A DNA stretch of 64,000 bases from Flavobacteriaceae bacterium (GTDB lineage Bacteria; Bacteroidota; Bacteroidia; Flavobacteriales; Flavobacteriaceae), in assembly GCA_026709415.1 (NCBI GenBank), contig JAPOSZ010000021.1, forward strand, positions 42,139 to 106,138. The letters run 5' to 3'. Below the pieces are notes generated by a model that saw only the letters and a program-made list of their open reading frames with translations, had not been told where the DNA came from and did no database searches. The translations under genes were made by a program, and so were the position numbers. This document shows, piece by piece, positions 29,376-39,891 of this stretch; positions within the stretch are counted from its first letter, which is position 1; every line of letters starts with the position of its first letter.

Positions 29376-30851
29376 TTAAGGGGTATTGATAATCCACATT
29401 TTACCATTGATGAGATTACTGGCTTTATATCGAGAAATAGCATCATTATAGTTTTCCTGGTTTAAACTCTGTTCTTGACCTGGATATAAAAACCGAAACG
29501 GCAGTTGAAAATTATTGCTATTATTACCTTGTGGCGGTCCAATGAAAGAAACGCCTTCCCATCCACCACTGGCCACATACCATCTTCTCAGTTCGTAGTA
29601 AGGATCTAAAGCCGTGAAATAAAGACTTAACCATTTTTGCTCCCATAAATCCATTGGTTGTTTGTATTGAACACCCGAATTTTCATAAAAATCATCAAAA
29701 TCAGACCATCCAAAAGGGCCATAGTCGACTTGATAATATTGATGGGACGCTTCGATTCCCTTTTTATAATGTTCGGCAAGATCTCCTTGTACCCATCCAT
29801 TAAGTATCCCTTCGGCAATCAGAAACTCGACTTCACTATAAGTCATCAAGATGCCATCGGCGTACGGCAAACCAAATTGAGTTGCTGTCACGTGCCCAGG
29901 GTAATCAAAATAGGGCAATCCCAAACGTGAACCAGATTGCCCACCCAATCCATTAGGATAACCAGAAAAACTTGGATGATCAAAGTCCAAATTATCTGGA
30001 CGCGCATACCGGTTGAGCCTAGGGTCTTTGTACCTGTTTAACACATTTAATGATGATTGAGACAAATTAACATCGTCAAAATCACCCTGTTTTAAGGGCA
30101 GACTATAAAACTGATTCGGAAAAACATCAGGATAGTCCAAAACCGCTTGTTGTTCAATAGAACCGATGATTAGTCCTGTTTGCACAATTCGATTGAAGTC
30201 TTGAGAAACATTTTGCTTTTCAGAGGCATACATCAATAACCTTAGATGGAGCGAATGAGCAAACCGCATCCAATGATTGGCATTACCTTGGTAGATGATA
30301 TCTCCCTCGATAGTACCACTTCCCTCCAGGAGGTTCACGGCAGTATCGAGCTTGTTGAGTAAATCGGCATAGATATCTTCTTGACGATCATAAACTGGAG
30401 TGAAAGCCGATTCTCCTCCTTTGATAGCTTGTGAATATGGAATGTCCCCATAAGCATTGGTCAATTGAGAAAAAATCCAAACTCTCAACACATGACCTAC
30501 CCCGGCTTGCTTATCATTTCCTTGTTCGATAGATTGAGAAATCACTGATTCCACACTCGTCAAGCTTTCATAAAACCCTTCCCACACGACTGGAAAAGCA
30601 TTCCAATTGTATTGATCGACTTCCCGACGAAGTGTTCTCGCTGTTAATTGAGCAATATTATTGGAGAGTAAAAAAGCGGCTTTATTAGCCGTATCGACAC
30701 TTAATCTCATGGCCGAAGTCAGCAATACTGAAGTGGAAACATTCGTCGGCTCATTCGGATTTTTATTGAGATCTTCAAAATCATCACACGCTATGATCCC
30801 CCATAGGAACAAACTCAACGTCAATAAATTCGCAAAGCGTTTTTTCATCAC
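29376..30851 (-). CDS. SusD/RagB-family outer-membrane lipoprotein
   Basis: A 491-residue surface lipoprotein: MMKKRFANLLTLSLFLWG signal, lipobox IIAC, then the SusD-like start DDFEDLNKNPNEPT. The body has the SusD pattern with the TPR-like helices (RLLMYASEKQNVSQDF, EVEFLIAEGILNGW) and the closing WEQKWLSLYFTALDPYYELRR. It acts as the substrate-binding lid of the TonB-dependent SusC pore. It overlaps susC by 4 bases (ATGA). The SusD_2-like N-terminus (NKNPNEPTNV) is often seen in pairs whose substrate is not a glycan. Confidence 0.92.
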   Translation of the reverse strand: MMKKRFANLLTLSLFLWGIIACDDFEDLNKNPNEPTNVSTSVLLTSAMRLSVDTANKAAFLLSNNIAQLTARTLRREVDQYNWNAFPVVWEGFYESLTSVESVISQSIEQGNDKQAGVGHVLRVWIFSQLTNAYGDIPYSQAIKGGESAFTPVYDRQEDIYADLLNKLDTAVNLLEGSGTIEGDIIYQGNANHWMRFAHSLHLRLLMYASEKQNVSQDFNRIVQTGLIIGSIEQQAVLDYPDVFPNQFYSLPLKQGDFDDVNLSQSSLNVLNRYKDPRLNRYARPDNLDFDHPSFSGYPNGLGGQSGSRLGLPYFDYPGHVTATQFGLPYADGILMTYSEVEFLIAEGILNGWVQGDLAEHYKKGIEASHQYYQVDYGPFGWSDFDDFYENSGVQYKQPMDLWEQKWLSLYFTALDPYYELRRWYVASGGWEGVSFIGPPQGNNSNNFQLPFRFLYPGQEQSLNQENYNDAISRYKASNLINGKMWIINTP

Positions 30852-33800
30852 AGCGTCAGATTCACATTCAATCCAAAACTTCTTACGGTGGGTATCGAGT
30901 TACTTTCATATCCATTAACAAACAGACCGTTTCTAATAGAGTAAACTTCTGGATCGATAGTAGGGACATCGGACAATAAAAGCAAATTTCTACCGATGAT
31001 GGAAATAGTCGCCGATTGCAACCCCCATGATTTGATTAATTCAGAATTGAACCGATAACTCAAGCTCACTTCTCTCAATTTAAAGTAAGTAGCATCATAT
31101 GTGGCAGCTTCAATATTGTCTCGATTGAAACCATTGCCATAGTAGTTATAAAAATAACCCGTGTAACTAGCCCCTCCAGCAGGAACCGTCACATTATTTG
31201 GAACCAAACTGCCATTTGGATCAACCATCAAGCCTGGACCAATCACACCCCCTTGTTGCACCAGCGTATACGTTGGATTGACGGATCCATTTTCATAGCT
31301 CACTGAATACGCCGTTCGGCCATCTAGTGTGTTGAGAGGCAAATTCGGATCATCATCATTCACGATGGAGCCACTAGTAGCCAATAAGGCATGTTGCCGT
31401 GAATAAACATGCCCTCCCACTTGTCCATCAAATAAAAAGGATAACACAAAATTTTTGAAGTTAAACTGATGATAGGAGCCAATGAGAAAATCAGGCTGAT
31501 AGGAGCCTGCTGAAACTTTTTCAGAAGTCAGCAGAGGTAATCCATTTTCATGAATGATTTGTCCATCAGGACCACGCTGAAACCCGAGTCCTATCAATTG
31601 TCCTAAAAGTTCTCCTTCTTTGGCCACAAATTCTAGATCTGAACTACCAGGGTCATTGGGAAAAACATCAGCAATAATGGAATATTGTCCACTTTGGATA
31701 ACCTCCGGAAGTGATTCGACAATTGATCGATTACTCGTGAAATTGATGGTGTGAGTCCATTGGAGCTCCGAAGGATTTCCTAAACTAGTTTCCAATGATA
31801 TTTCGACTCCTTGATTACTAATTTCACCACCGTTAGTTAAATAAAAATCATAACCACTGGTTCGACCAACAGGTAACGAAATGATTTGATCAAAACTCTT
31901 CATGCTATAATAGGTCATATCGAGATGAAGCTTGCTTTGAAACAACCGTATATCCAATCCTAATTCTGTCGCCGTGGTGGTTTCATTTTTTAATTCCGGG
32001 TCTGAAATGGTTCGATTGGTTCTAAAAACAGGACTACTACCATAAGGGGCTTCTGGAGCAAAGGTGTTTTGGAATGAATAGGGACGAGCACTATTGCCAA
32101 CTTCAGCATAGGAAGCTCTGAATTTTAAAAAGTCAATGGCGACCGGTAAGTTGAACAACTCACTAACAATAAAACTGGATGATACTGAAGGATATCCGTA
32201 TGAAAAATTCGATGCATCAATACCAATATTGGGGTCAACTAGTGAACTCGCCCAGTCATTACGATAAGTGACATCTAAATACGCCCAGTTATTATAGTCC
32301 ACAGAAAGTAGACCAAATAGACTATTGATTTTGGCATTGTTTTTTTGAGACTCGACCAAAACGCCACTTCGCGCATTGGTCAAAGTGTAGACTGATTCAT
32401 CGGTACCAAAGATTTGTAGTTCTGGATTATTGGCAATCCCATTTTGTGCTCTTTGGGACATCAAATTTCCGCCAACTCGTACATCAATATCAAAAAGATT
32501 GTCTGTAACGGGTGTTGGATTGAGAGTCAACAAAAACTCCGCATTGCTTTCTCTAAAAGATATTTCATCTTCTCTGTAGCTACCATTCAACACGACTTTG
32601 GTTGATGGAGCCCTTCGGAATTGCCGTTGCTCATCTAAATAATCAACCCCGTAATGAATCCTTAAATCAGCATATCGGTTGATATGATAACTTAAATGAA
32701 CATTTGAAATCAATCGGTTGCTTTGAAAAGCATTGGTGTTTTCATTTAAAACAAAATAGGGGTTGTTACCCCATAGGTTTTCAATATAACGCTGCTGTAT
32801 TCCTTCTTTTCCTGGTTGCCAATACTGTTTCATGTGTTTGTTCTGAACCTGGCGTGGATACCAAAGGAAAATATACATGATCGAAGAAGATTCATCGTAT
32901 CCTGAATTAGGAATATTATCAGAAGTGGAGCGGACAAAAGAAGAATTAAATTGGATGTCTAGTTTTTCATCAAAAAGCGTTTTGCCAACGCTGGCTTGAA
33001 AGGTATTTCGACTCAATTCGGTATTGGGTAAAATCCCTTCATTACTCAAGTGCGTATAAGAAAATCGACTCTGGTTCGACTCATTGACGTTATTGATCGA
33101 TAGATTGGTGATATGGGTAATGCCCTGCCTGTAAAAATCTCGAATATTATTGGGGGCTGGTTCCCATGGAATTGGTTGACCATTGGAATGGAATTGGATG
33201 ATGTTTTGACCATTCATTTCAGGACCCCAATTTTCAGCATAAGCATCGTAGTGCTCATCGGGCCCTATATATGTTGAGCCATCCAAATAGCTGTACTTTC
33301 CATCACCTCCATATCCATATTTATTTTGATAGTTGGGAAGTTTCAGAGGACTCGAAAAAGTGATGCTTGTATTCAATTCAACACCTAATCCTTCGGGTTG
33401 TGCCTTGCCTGTTTTGGTTTCAACCAATACCACTCCGTTGGCAGCCCTTGATCCATAAAGTGCGGAGGCTGCGGGTCCTTTTAAGATATTGATTTCATAG
33501 ACATCATCCGCATTGATGACTTGAGCAGCATTTCCAAAATCGATGGTCGTTGAGCCATTGAGTCCATCATCGAAACTATACAAGTCATTGGTGATTGGCA
33601 TTCCATTAACCACAAATAAAGGTTGATTATTTCCAGTCAGTGATGAAACGCCTCTTATGGTGATATTGGCTGATGCCGATGGTCCTGCCGAAGAATTACG
33701 TATACTCACTCCCGCTACTTTTCCATTGAGGGATCCGGCTATATTAGAGGATCTGACCGTCGCTATTTGTTGCGCAGATATTTTTTGTACAGAATACCCC

Positions 33801-34144
33801 AGTGCTTTTTGAACTCTTGGAATACCGAGTGCCGTGATGACGACTTCATCCAAAGACGTAGACCGTACTAATTGCACTAGGATGTCTTCACCGAATGGTT
33901 GTTGTAAGGTTTGATCTTCAAATCCTATGTAGGATACGACCAATCGATCATTAGAATCAACTTCTATTTGAAAATTCCCATCGAAATCGGTAACAACGCC
34001 AAGTCCAGAGGTTTGATTCAAAACGGTGGCTCCGGTTAGTGGTAAATTTGATTCATCGGTGACCGTTCCAACCAAAATAGTTTGCCCTATTCCAAGAGCG
34101 CTAACTAGACATACACCGAATAAGAAATGGATTTTTAAAGCGAT
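30848..34144 (-). CDS. SusC/RagA-family TonB-dependent outer-membrane receptor
   Basis: About 1098 residues: an N-terminal carboxypeptidase-like beta domain (VGTVTDESNLPLTGATV, GVVTDFDGNFQIEV), the plug with the SusC signature (ITIRGVSSLTGNNQPLFVV, ILKGPAASALYGSRAANGV), and a long beta barrel ending in FGLNVNLTL. It moves substrate across the outer membrane using TonB. The first standard start, TTG 34075, would remove the signal peptide. The frame upstream encodes a good one (ALKIHFLFGVCLVSALGIGQT) but has no ATG, GTG or TTG; ATC at 34142-34144 fits best. Loss of one A from the AAAAA near 34132-34136 would instead connect to an ATG further upstream. Confidence 0.88.
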   Translation of the reverse strand: MALKIHFLFGVCLVSALGIGQTILVGTVTDESNLPLTGATVLNQTSGLGVVTDFDGNFQIEVDSNDRLVVSYIGFEDQTLQQPFGEDILVQLVRSTSLDEVVITALGIPRVQKALGYSVQKISAQQIATVRSSNIAGSLNGKVAGVSIRNSSAGPSASANITIRGVSSLTGNNQPLFVVNGMPITNDLYSFDDGLNGSTTIDFGNAAQVINADDVYEINILKGPAASALYGSRAANGVVLVETKTGKAQPEGLGVELNTSITFSSPLKLPNYQNKYGYGGDGKYSYLDGSTYIGPDEHYDAYAENWGPEMNGQNIIQFHSNGQPIPWEPAPNNIRDFYRQGITHITNLSINNVNESNQSRFSYTHLSNEGILPNTELSRNTFQASVGKTLFDEKLDIQFNSSFVRSTSDNIPNSGYDESSSIMYIFLWYPRQVQNKHMKQYWQPGKEGIQQRYIENLWGNNPYFVLNENTNAFQSNRLISNVHLSYHINRYADLRIHYGVDYLDEQRQFRRAPSTKVVLNGSYREDEISFRESNAEFLLTLNPTPVTDNLFDIDVRVGGNLMSQRAQNGIANNPELQIFGTDESVYTLTNARSGVLVESQKNNAKINSLFGLLSVDYNNWAYLDVTYRNDWASSLVDPNIGIDASNFSYGYPSVSSSFIVSELFNLPVAIDFLKFRASYAEVGNSARPYSFQNTFAPEAPYGSSPVFRTNRTISDPELKNETTTATELGLDIRLFQSKLHLDMTYYSMKSFDQIISLPVGRTSGYDFYLTNGGEISNQGVEISLETSLGNPSELQWTHTINFTSNRSIVESLPEVIQSGQYSIIADVFPNDPGSSDLEFVAKEGELLGQLIGLGFQRGPDGQIIHENGLPLLTSEKVSAGSYQPDFLIGSYHQFNFKNFVLSFLFDGQVGGHVYSRQHALLATSGSIVNDDDPNLPLNTLDGRTAYSVSYENGSVNPTYTLVQQGGVIGPGLMVDPNGSLVPNNVTVPAGGASYTGYFYNYYGNGFNRDNIEAATYDATYFKLREVSLSYRFNSELIKSWGLQSATISIIGRNLLLLSDVPTIDPEVYSIRNGLFVNGYESNSIPTVRSFGLNVNLTL

Positions 34145-34340
34145 GGAGCAAAACTATTATAATTTCATTAGAATGCATCGTCTAAACCTTTCCATAAGCT
34201 GAACTTCTTTTTCAGCTTGAATGGTTTAAATTCACAGAATAATTTAATTCCTCTATATTCATCCCATACATCTCGTTGCATCTATATCGCTGCCATTTTT
34301 TATCATTATCTCTTATATTTAAAATCTAATTCTCAATGAA

Positions 34341-35858
34341 ATGAAACATTCAATTTTACTTTTTTCTATAAATCATTGGCTTCTCGTAATCTTACTTATT
34401 CTAGTTTCTTGTACCAATGATCAGGTTGACCGAAAACCAAATTTTGTCTTTCTTTTTGCTGATGACCTATCATATAATGCCTTAGGTTATTTAGGTAATT
34501 CGGTTGTTCAAACTCCAAACATTGATCGCATTGCTCAAACGGGGATTTCCTTCACCAACACCTACAATATGGGTGGTTGGAATGCGGCAATTTGTGTCGC
34601 TTCTCGTTCGATGATCATATCAGGATTATCCATTTGGGATGCCCATAAAGCAACAAAAAACTGGTCTGATAACGATTCGGTGGTTGTAAACCAAACATGG
34701 CCAAAGTTATTGGAGCAGAATGGATACCAAACTTTTATGACCGGTAAATGGCATGTGGAGTTACCCGTTGAGTCTGTTTTTCAACGAGTGGGTACGGAGC
34801 GACCAGGTATGCCAGGCGATCGAAGAATGGAAACGCCTTTTCAGGAAATTGAAGAAGCCTATCGATTGGGAGAAGACACCAACTATTTATTCCCTATTGG
34901 ATATGCTCGGCCAGTCGATGAAAATGATCTAAGCTGGTCTCCCACTGACTCCATACATGGTGGGTTTTGGGAAGGCGGAAAACACTGGTCGGAAGTCGTT
35001 AGGGATGAGGCTTTTGCATTTCTTGAGGAAGCCCAAGAAAATGCCAACCCATTTTTTATGTATCTATCTTTCAATGCACCTCACGACCCCAGACAAGCTC
35101 CCCAAGAATATGTGGATCTTTATCCATTAGAGGATATTGATTTACCCACCAGCTTCCTTGAAGAATATCCCCACAAAGATGACATAGGTAATGACCTATT
35201 ATTACGAGATGAATCATTGGCTCCATTTCCACGGACACCTCATGCTATAAAAACCCATATTCAAGAATATTATGCCATTATATCTCATTTAGATACTCAG
35301 GTTGGACTCATACTAGATCAACTGGAGCAGTCAGGGTCCTTAGATAACACCTACATTTTTTTTGCAGCCGATCATGGCCTTTCGGTAGGTAGTCATGGCC
35401 TTTTAGGAAAACAAAGCATGTACGATCATTCAGTGCGTGTGCCTTTTATTATGGCCGGTCCAGGAATTCAAGGTGGTCAGATCGCTACTCAAGCTATCTA
35501 TCTACAAGATGTCATGCCCACCACTCTAGAACTTGCAAACATTGCTATCCCCAACCGTGTCTTTTTTCATTCCGTCATGGATATTGCAAATCAACAAAAC
35601 ACAACAGGGCACTATGAGGATGGGATTTATGGAGCCTACCGACATTTACAACGCATGATACAAAAAGATCATTACAAGCTGATTGTTTATCCTGCCATTC
35701 AAAAAATACTACTGTTTGATTTAAACAATGATCCTCATGAAATGACAGATCTCTCTAGCCTAGAAGAGTATCAACCAAAAGTAGAATCGTTAATGAATGA
35801 TTTAAAATCATTACAAATTCAATTAAATGATACGGTTAATCTGCGGATTGATCCTTAA
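34341..35858 (+). CDS. Type I formylglycine sulfatase, lipoprotein
   Basis: A 505-residue sulfatase. The signal and lipobox are at the start (LLVILLILVSC, Cys24). Metal ligands are in FVFLFADDLS (Asp41, Asp42). The active-site cysteine motif is CVASR (Cys85 to Arg89), the C-x-A-x-R form whose cysteine is oxidised to formylglycine. FAADHGLSVGSHGL near 345 supplies further ligands, and YKLIVYPA the C-terminal strand. It removes sulfate esters, probably in the periplasm or at the cell surface. It is divergent from the SusC-SusD-BCCT operon, so a sulfated quaternary amine (for example choline sulfate) is a possible substrate; this is inference. A sulfated polysaccharide is the alternative. Confidence 0.88.
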   Translation: MKHSILLFSINHWLLVILLILVSCTNDQVDRKPNFVFLFADDLSYNALGYLGNSVVQTPNIDRIAQTGISFTNTYNMGGWNAAICVASRSMIISGLSIWDAHKATKNWSDNDSVVVNQTWPKLLEQNGYQTFMTGKWHVELPVESVFQRVGTERPGMPGDRRMETPFQEIEEAYRLGEDTNYLFPIGYARPVDENDLSWSPTDSIHGGFWEGGKHWSEVVRDEAFAFLEEAQENANPFFMYLSFNAPHDPRQAPQEYVDLYPLEDIDLPTSFLEEYPHKDDIGNDLLLRDESLAPFPRTPHAIKTHIQEYYAIISHLDTQVGLILDQLEQSGSLDNTYIFFAADHGLSVGSHGLLGKQSMYDHSVRVPFIMAGPGIQGGQIATQAIYLQDVMPTTLELANIAIPNRVFFHSVMDIANQQNTTGHYEDGIYGAYRHLQRMIQKDHYKLIVYPAIQKILLFDLNNDPHEMTDLSSLEEYQPKVESLMNDLKSLQIQLNDTVNLRIDP

Positions 35859-36089
35859 AAAGCATAAAAGATTTGTGAGTTTGGACAATTAAATGATCTC
35901 AAGGGCTCCTCAGTTCACTAGAGTTCTGAAAGTTCATTTAAACATGATGTTCGTCACGCACCAATGTTGATAGCCTTATTTTTTTGGAATCAACTAATTC
36001 ATGCTATAGCGTTAAACCCATTTACTTCAGTTTTGAAACTCAATGAGATTCCCATACAAACCACTAAAAAGTAGTTAGACATAGACCAC

Positions 36090-38105
36090 ATGCATCAATT
36101 TTATCCGCTTCAACGATTGACTTCTATAGCGTTTGTTTTCTTTCTTAGTACTAATCTTTATAGTCAAAATCAACTTGATTCCATCATTTCTCTTTCAACT
36201 ATTGAACTTCATGCATTAAAACTAAATGCCATCAATCAAGAAATTCCTAGCGCCGTCACTCAAGTGCAACTCTTTGATAATCAAAATTTAAAAAGTCAAG
36301 TTTCGCTAGGAGAATACATTAGTGAAGTCCCCAGTGTATTTAGTCTCAATAAGAACAATTATGCCCAGGACATTCGAATCTCCATAAGAGGATTTGGCTC
36401 ACGAGCTGCATTTGGTATTCGAGGCATCAAGCTTGTAGTAGATGGTATTCCAGAAACCACTCCAGATGGCCAAGGTCAAGTGGATAACATACCCTTGGGA
36501 TTATTAAAAACCATTGAGGTTCTCAGAAGTCCATCGGCTAGCATCTATGGCAATGCTGCTGGTGGGGTAATTTATATGACCACCATCGATAGCCTCATCG
36601 ATAAAAAAGCACACATCAGATATACTCACGGAGCAAACAATTTGAACTCGCTAGAGGCGATTGTTGGATTAAAAAATGATGCTACCTCTGCGGTTTTTTA
36701 TCAGAGTATCACCAATTCTGATGGCTATCGAGATCATAGTCAATACAAACAACGTGTTTTTAATGCGAAAGTCTCTCATCATTTCAATAACCATTCGGTT
36801 ATTCAAAGTCAAATAAATTTTACTGATAGTCCCATTGCAGAAGATTCTGGAGGGCTGACCTTTTCAGAATATCAACAAAGTAGAACCCAAGCACGATCTA
36901 GGAATTTGCAATTTAATGCCTATGAAACCATCCAACATTTCAAATTAGGAAGCACATGGAATTATCAATTCGATAACGCCTGGTCTTTAATCAATAGTGG
37001 ATATTTATCTCGAAGAGATTTTTATGGCCAACTTCCATTTTTCAATGGTGGGGTTGTCTCTCTAGACCGGTTTTACTTTGGAATGAATAGTCGCCTTTCA
37101 TATGAAAAACAAAACTTTGAAATGCAATTTGGCTTTGAATACAATGACCAAAACGATGAAAGAAAGAGATTTGAAAATAATGATGGCGTAAAAGGGGAAA
37201 TAACTTTTGATCAGACCGAAACATTTTCTTCTAGTTCTTTGTTTTGGACTGGAATATGGGAGCATAAAGCGTTGACAATTCAAGGAGGGTTGGGATATAA
37301 TCAACAAACTATTGGGGCTAGTTCTATAGATTCCAATAAAACGTTTAAATCATGGAATCCAACGATTGGACTTGGTTATAAACTTGGGCGTAATCTATTG
37401 TTTATTCATAGTTCAAGCAGCTTTGAAACCCCTACCCTGAGTGAGTTTTCTTCTAATTTAATCGTGGAGGGGTTGAATTTTGACTTAAATCCGAATAGAG
37501 CCTGGAATTATGAAATTGGATGGAAACTTCAACAATCATTAACCCAATTGGAGTTTGTTTTGTTTCATATTATCACTTCCAATGAAATCATTCCCTACGA
37601 AGATTCCTCATTATCTAATCGTACTTTATACAGAAATAGTGGTAAAACCCAACGTACTGGAATTGAATTGTTTTATAGACAAGGGTTCAAACATTTTATT
37701 GGCAAATTAGCTTACTCTTATTCTGATATTAGTTTTCAAGAATATACACTCGATGGCGTGGATTTATCAGGGAATCGTCTTCCTGGACTTCCGCTTCAAC
37801 AATTAAACGTTCACATAGAAAGTCATCAGTTGGGTTCTTGGAAATTTGTATTCAAAGGGTCCTTGATTGGAAACCTTTATGCCGATGACTCTAACCAAGT
37901 GAAAATTGACCCCTATCAAGTATTTGATCTTTCTGGAAAACACAGTTTAAAAGCATTAAACAATGACCTCAACCTCATTTTTGGAGTTCAAAATTTATTT
38001 AATGAAAATTACTCAGACAACCTCCGAATCAATGCGTTTGGAAACCGCTTTTATGAACCAGCTCCATTGAGAACCTACTATATTGGCATCAGTCTTGAAA
38101 TTTGA
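36090..38105 (+). CDS. TonB-dependent receptor
   Basis: A 671-residue outer-membrane receptor without the SusC-type N-terminal domain. The signal peptide (LTSIAFVFFLSTNLYSQ) is followed by the plug (ISIRGFGSRAAFGIRGIKLV, IEVLRSPSASIYGNAAGGVI) and a beta barrel that ends in YIGISLEI with a C-terminal hydrophobic pattern. The size and the plug resemble siderophore, vitamin or metal receptors more than glycan receptors. The ligand cannot be told. It stands alone, with 230 bases after the sulfatase and a TPR lipoprotein gene downstream after 38 bases. Confidence 0.9.
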   Translation: MHQFYPLQRLTSIAFVFFLSTNLYSQNQLDSIISLSTIELHALKLNAINQEIPSAVTQVQLFDNQNLKSQVSLGEYISEVPSVFSLNKNNYAQDIRISIRGFGSRAAFGIRGIKLVVDGIPETTPDGQGQVDNIPLGLLKTIEVLRSPSASIYGNAAGGVIYMTTIDSLIDKKAHIRYTHGANNLNSLEAIVGLKNDATSAVFYQSITNSDGYRDHSQYKQRVFNAKVSHHFNNHSVIQSQINFTDSPIAEDSGGLTFSEYQQSRTQARSRNLQFNAYETIQHFKLGSTWNYQFDNAWSLINSGYLSRRDFYGQLPFFNGGVVSLDRFYFGMNSRLSYEKQNFEMQFGFEYNDQNDERKRFENNDGVKGEITFDQTETFSSSSLFWTGIWEHKALTIQGGLGYNQQTIGASSIDSNKTFKSWNPTIGLGYKLGRNLLFIHSSSSFETPTLSEFSSNLIVEGLNFDLNPNRAWNYEIGWKLQQSLTQLEFVLFHIITSNEIIPYEDSSLSNRTLYRNSGKTQRTGIELFYRQGFKHFIGKLAYSYSDISFQEYTLDGVDLSGNRLPGLPLQQLNVHIESHQLGSWKFVFKGSLIGNLYADDSNQVKIDPYQVFDLSGKHSLKALNNDLNLIFGVQNLFNENYSDNLRINAFGNRFYEPAPLRTYYIGISLEI

Positions 38106-38143
38106 ACCTGAACATTAAACAATGAATATATCAATTAAAAAAG

Positions 38144-39811
38144 GTGCATAAACGAGGGGAGGGGTACTTGATTTTCGTTTTGTTATTGATTTCTAATAGT
38201 TGTGGTTTATTTAACCAACAATACTATCACAAAATAGCATCGAATTACAATTTGCTTTATAACGGAAATAAATCATTAGAACTAGGGATTGAAAAATTAA
38301 ATCAAGATCATGTTCCGAACTTTTATGATATCAGTTTAATTGATCGAACTTATTCAAATGAATTAAGTCGTTATTTTTCTTTTGCGGAAAATAGAGCCAC
38401 CACTGTTTTGGAGTTGCACACCATCGAAAATAAACCTATTTGGGAGCAATCGCATATACTGAAAGCTCATTTGATGCTTTTAAAATCGTGTTATTTCCAA
38501 AATAAGGAAGCCCCTAATCTTGAATTTTTAAATCAGATTGAATTTCAAAAAGTAGAATCCTCATTAGAATTTGAATTGCTTTATTGGATCATCAAAACAC
38601 TTCTAACCGAAGATCAAAATCAAGAGGCCATTCAAATGATTAAAGAGTTCCAAAATTCAAGTTTTATTGGGGATGCAGAGAAATCAGCCTTGCAAAAATT
38701 ACTTGCCCAAGCATATTTGGATGAAAAAGACTATGAGCTCGCCTCGAAGGTTATTCAAAAGATATTAGACCATCTTAAAAAAAATCAATTCAGAACCCAA
38801 TTCACTTTTGCCAATGTTTTAGTTCAGTTGAATCAATACGACAAGGCCATGGAATATTTCAAACGATTGGCCAATCAAAACTCAAATCCTCTTTATGCAC
38901 TCCATGGAAAATTAGCAATCATCAAGTATGATCAAAATCTATCTGACCAAACCCGGTTGATCCAGTACAATGAATTATTAGAAAACAAAAATTTCCGAAA
39001 GTTTGACTATTACATTCATAATAAATTGGGAAATCACTTTTACAGTCAAAACCAATTTCAAAAAGCCAAAGAATTTTTTCTGTTATCAAATCATTCTCAA
39101 AGGATTGATCGATTCACAATCCAAAACAATCTGAATTCAATCTACCGCATGGAATTAGAAGCTGAAAATTTTATAGATGCTTTAGCTTCATTGAATGCAA
39201 TTACTAAATATGAATCGTCTAATGATACATTGCTGATTCATCAACGAAATTCATTAGTCAAACTTATCGATCTGGATCATGAGATTAAAATGATTATCGA
39301 TTCGATTGACTTAACAGTTATGACTGAAAAAGAATTAAATCTTCATTTCAATCAAAATCTCGAAAAAACATGGTCTCTAGCCCAGAGTACAACTACAGCT
39401 AATAATTCATCAGATATTCCAATAAACAGAGAATTGTTGGAATTTTTGGGGGACCCCCAAATTTTTAAAAATCAATGGGGTGAAAGACCCAATAGGGATA
39501 ATTGGCGATACGGCGCGTTTCTAGAAGGAACTTACCAACAACGCGTTGACTTCTCTTCTACTCAAATCACCCTACAAGAAAAAGAGATTCTATGGAGTCA
39601 GTACAAGAAAAAAGTTTTTGAATTCAAAAACGATTTGGTTGATGCCAATCAACAAATTACCCAAAAGACCATTGAGTTAATCCATTTGTATCGCTTATTT
39701 GGTTTGATAGAACAGTCCAAAGCACTATTAGAAAGGCGTGAAATTTATTTTTCAAACACAGAAAATACTGACTCTTATTATGAATTAGAAAATAAATTAG
39801 AAGAATTATAA
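38144..39811 (+). CDS. Tetratricopeptide-repeat lipoprotein
   Basis: A 555-residue protein starting at GTG 38144, with a signal and lipobox (LIFVLLLISNSCGLF). It is almost entirely helical with degenerate TPR units (for example AQAYLDEKDYELASKVIQKI and LNQYDKAMEYFKRLANQNSN). A TPR protein of this kind usually comes just before the bactofilin gene in the conserved Flavobacteriales cluster that leads to the ATP synthase genes, and so it does here. Its role is probably assembly or scaffolding in the periplasm; nothing more specific can be seen. Confidence 0.75.
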   Translation: MHKRGEGYLIFVLLLISNSCGLFNQQYYHKIASNYNLLYNGNKSLELGIEKLNQDHVPNFYDISLIDRTYSNELSRYFSFAENRATTVLELHTIENKPIWEQSHILKAHLMLLKSCYFQNKEAPNLEFLNQIEFQKVESSLEFELLYWIIKTLLTEDQNQEAIQMIKEFQNSSFIGDAEKSALQKLLAQAYLDEKDYELASKVIQKILDHLKKNQFRTQFTFANVLVQLNQYDKAMEYFKRLANQNSNPLYALHGKLAIIKYDQNLSDQTRLIQYNELLENKNFRKFDYYIHNKLGNHFYSQNQFQKAKEFFLLSNHSQRIDRFTIQNNLNSIYRMELEAENFIDALASLNAITKYESSNDTLLIHQRNSLVKLIDLDHEIKMIIDSIDLTVMTEKELNLHFNQNLEKTWSLAQSTTTANNSSDIPINRELLEFLGDPQIFKNQWGERPNRDNWRYGAFLEGTYQQRVDFSSTQITLQEKEILWSQYKKKVFEFKNDLVDANQQITQKTIELIHLYRLFGLIEQSKALLERREIYFSNTENTDSYYELENKLEEL

Positions 39812-39848
39812 AATTCTTCTAGCATAGGTAGAAAATCAAAATTTCAAG

Positions 39849-39878
39849 TTTGACAACTTTTTAAAATATTTAATTTTG
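39849..39878 (+). promoter_or_regulatory. Bacteroidota-type promoter before bactofilin
   Basis: TTTG at 39849-39852, 18 bases of spacer and TAATTTTG at 39871-39878 match the Bacteroidota sigma consensus (TTTG, about 19 bases, TAnnTTTG) very well. The ATG of the bactofilin gene is only 14 bases after the -7 box, so the transcript would have almost no leader. Confidence 0.55.
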
Positions 39879-39891
39879 TAAAAAATCATTG

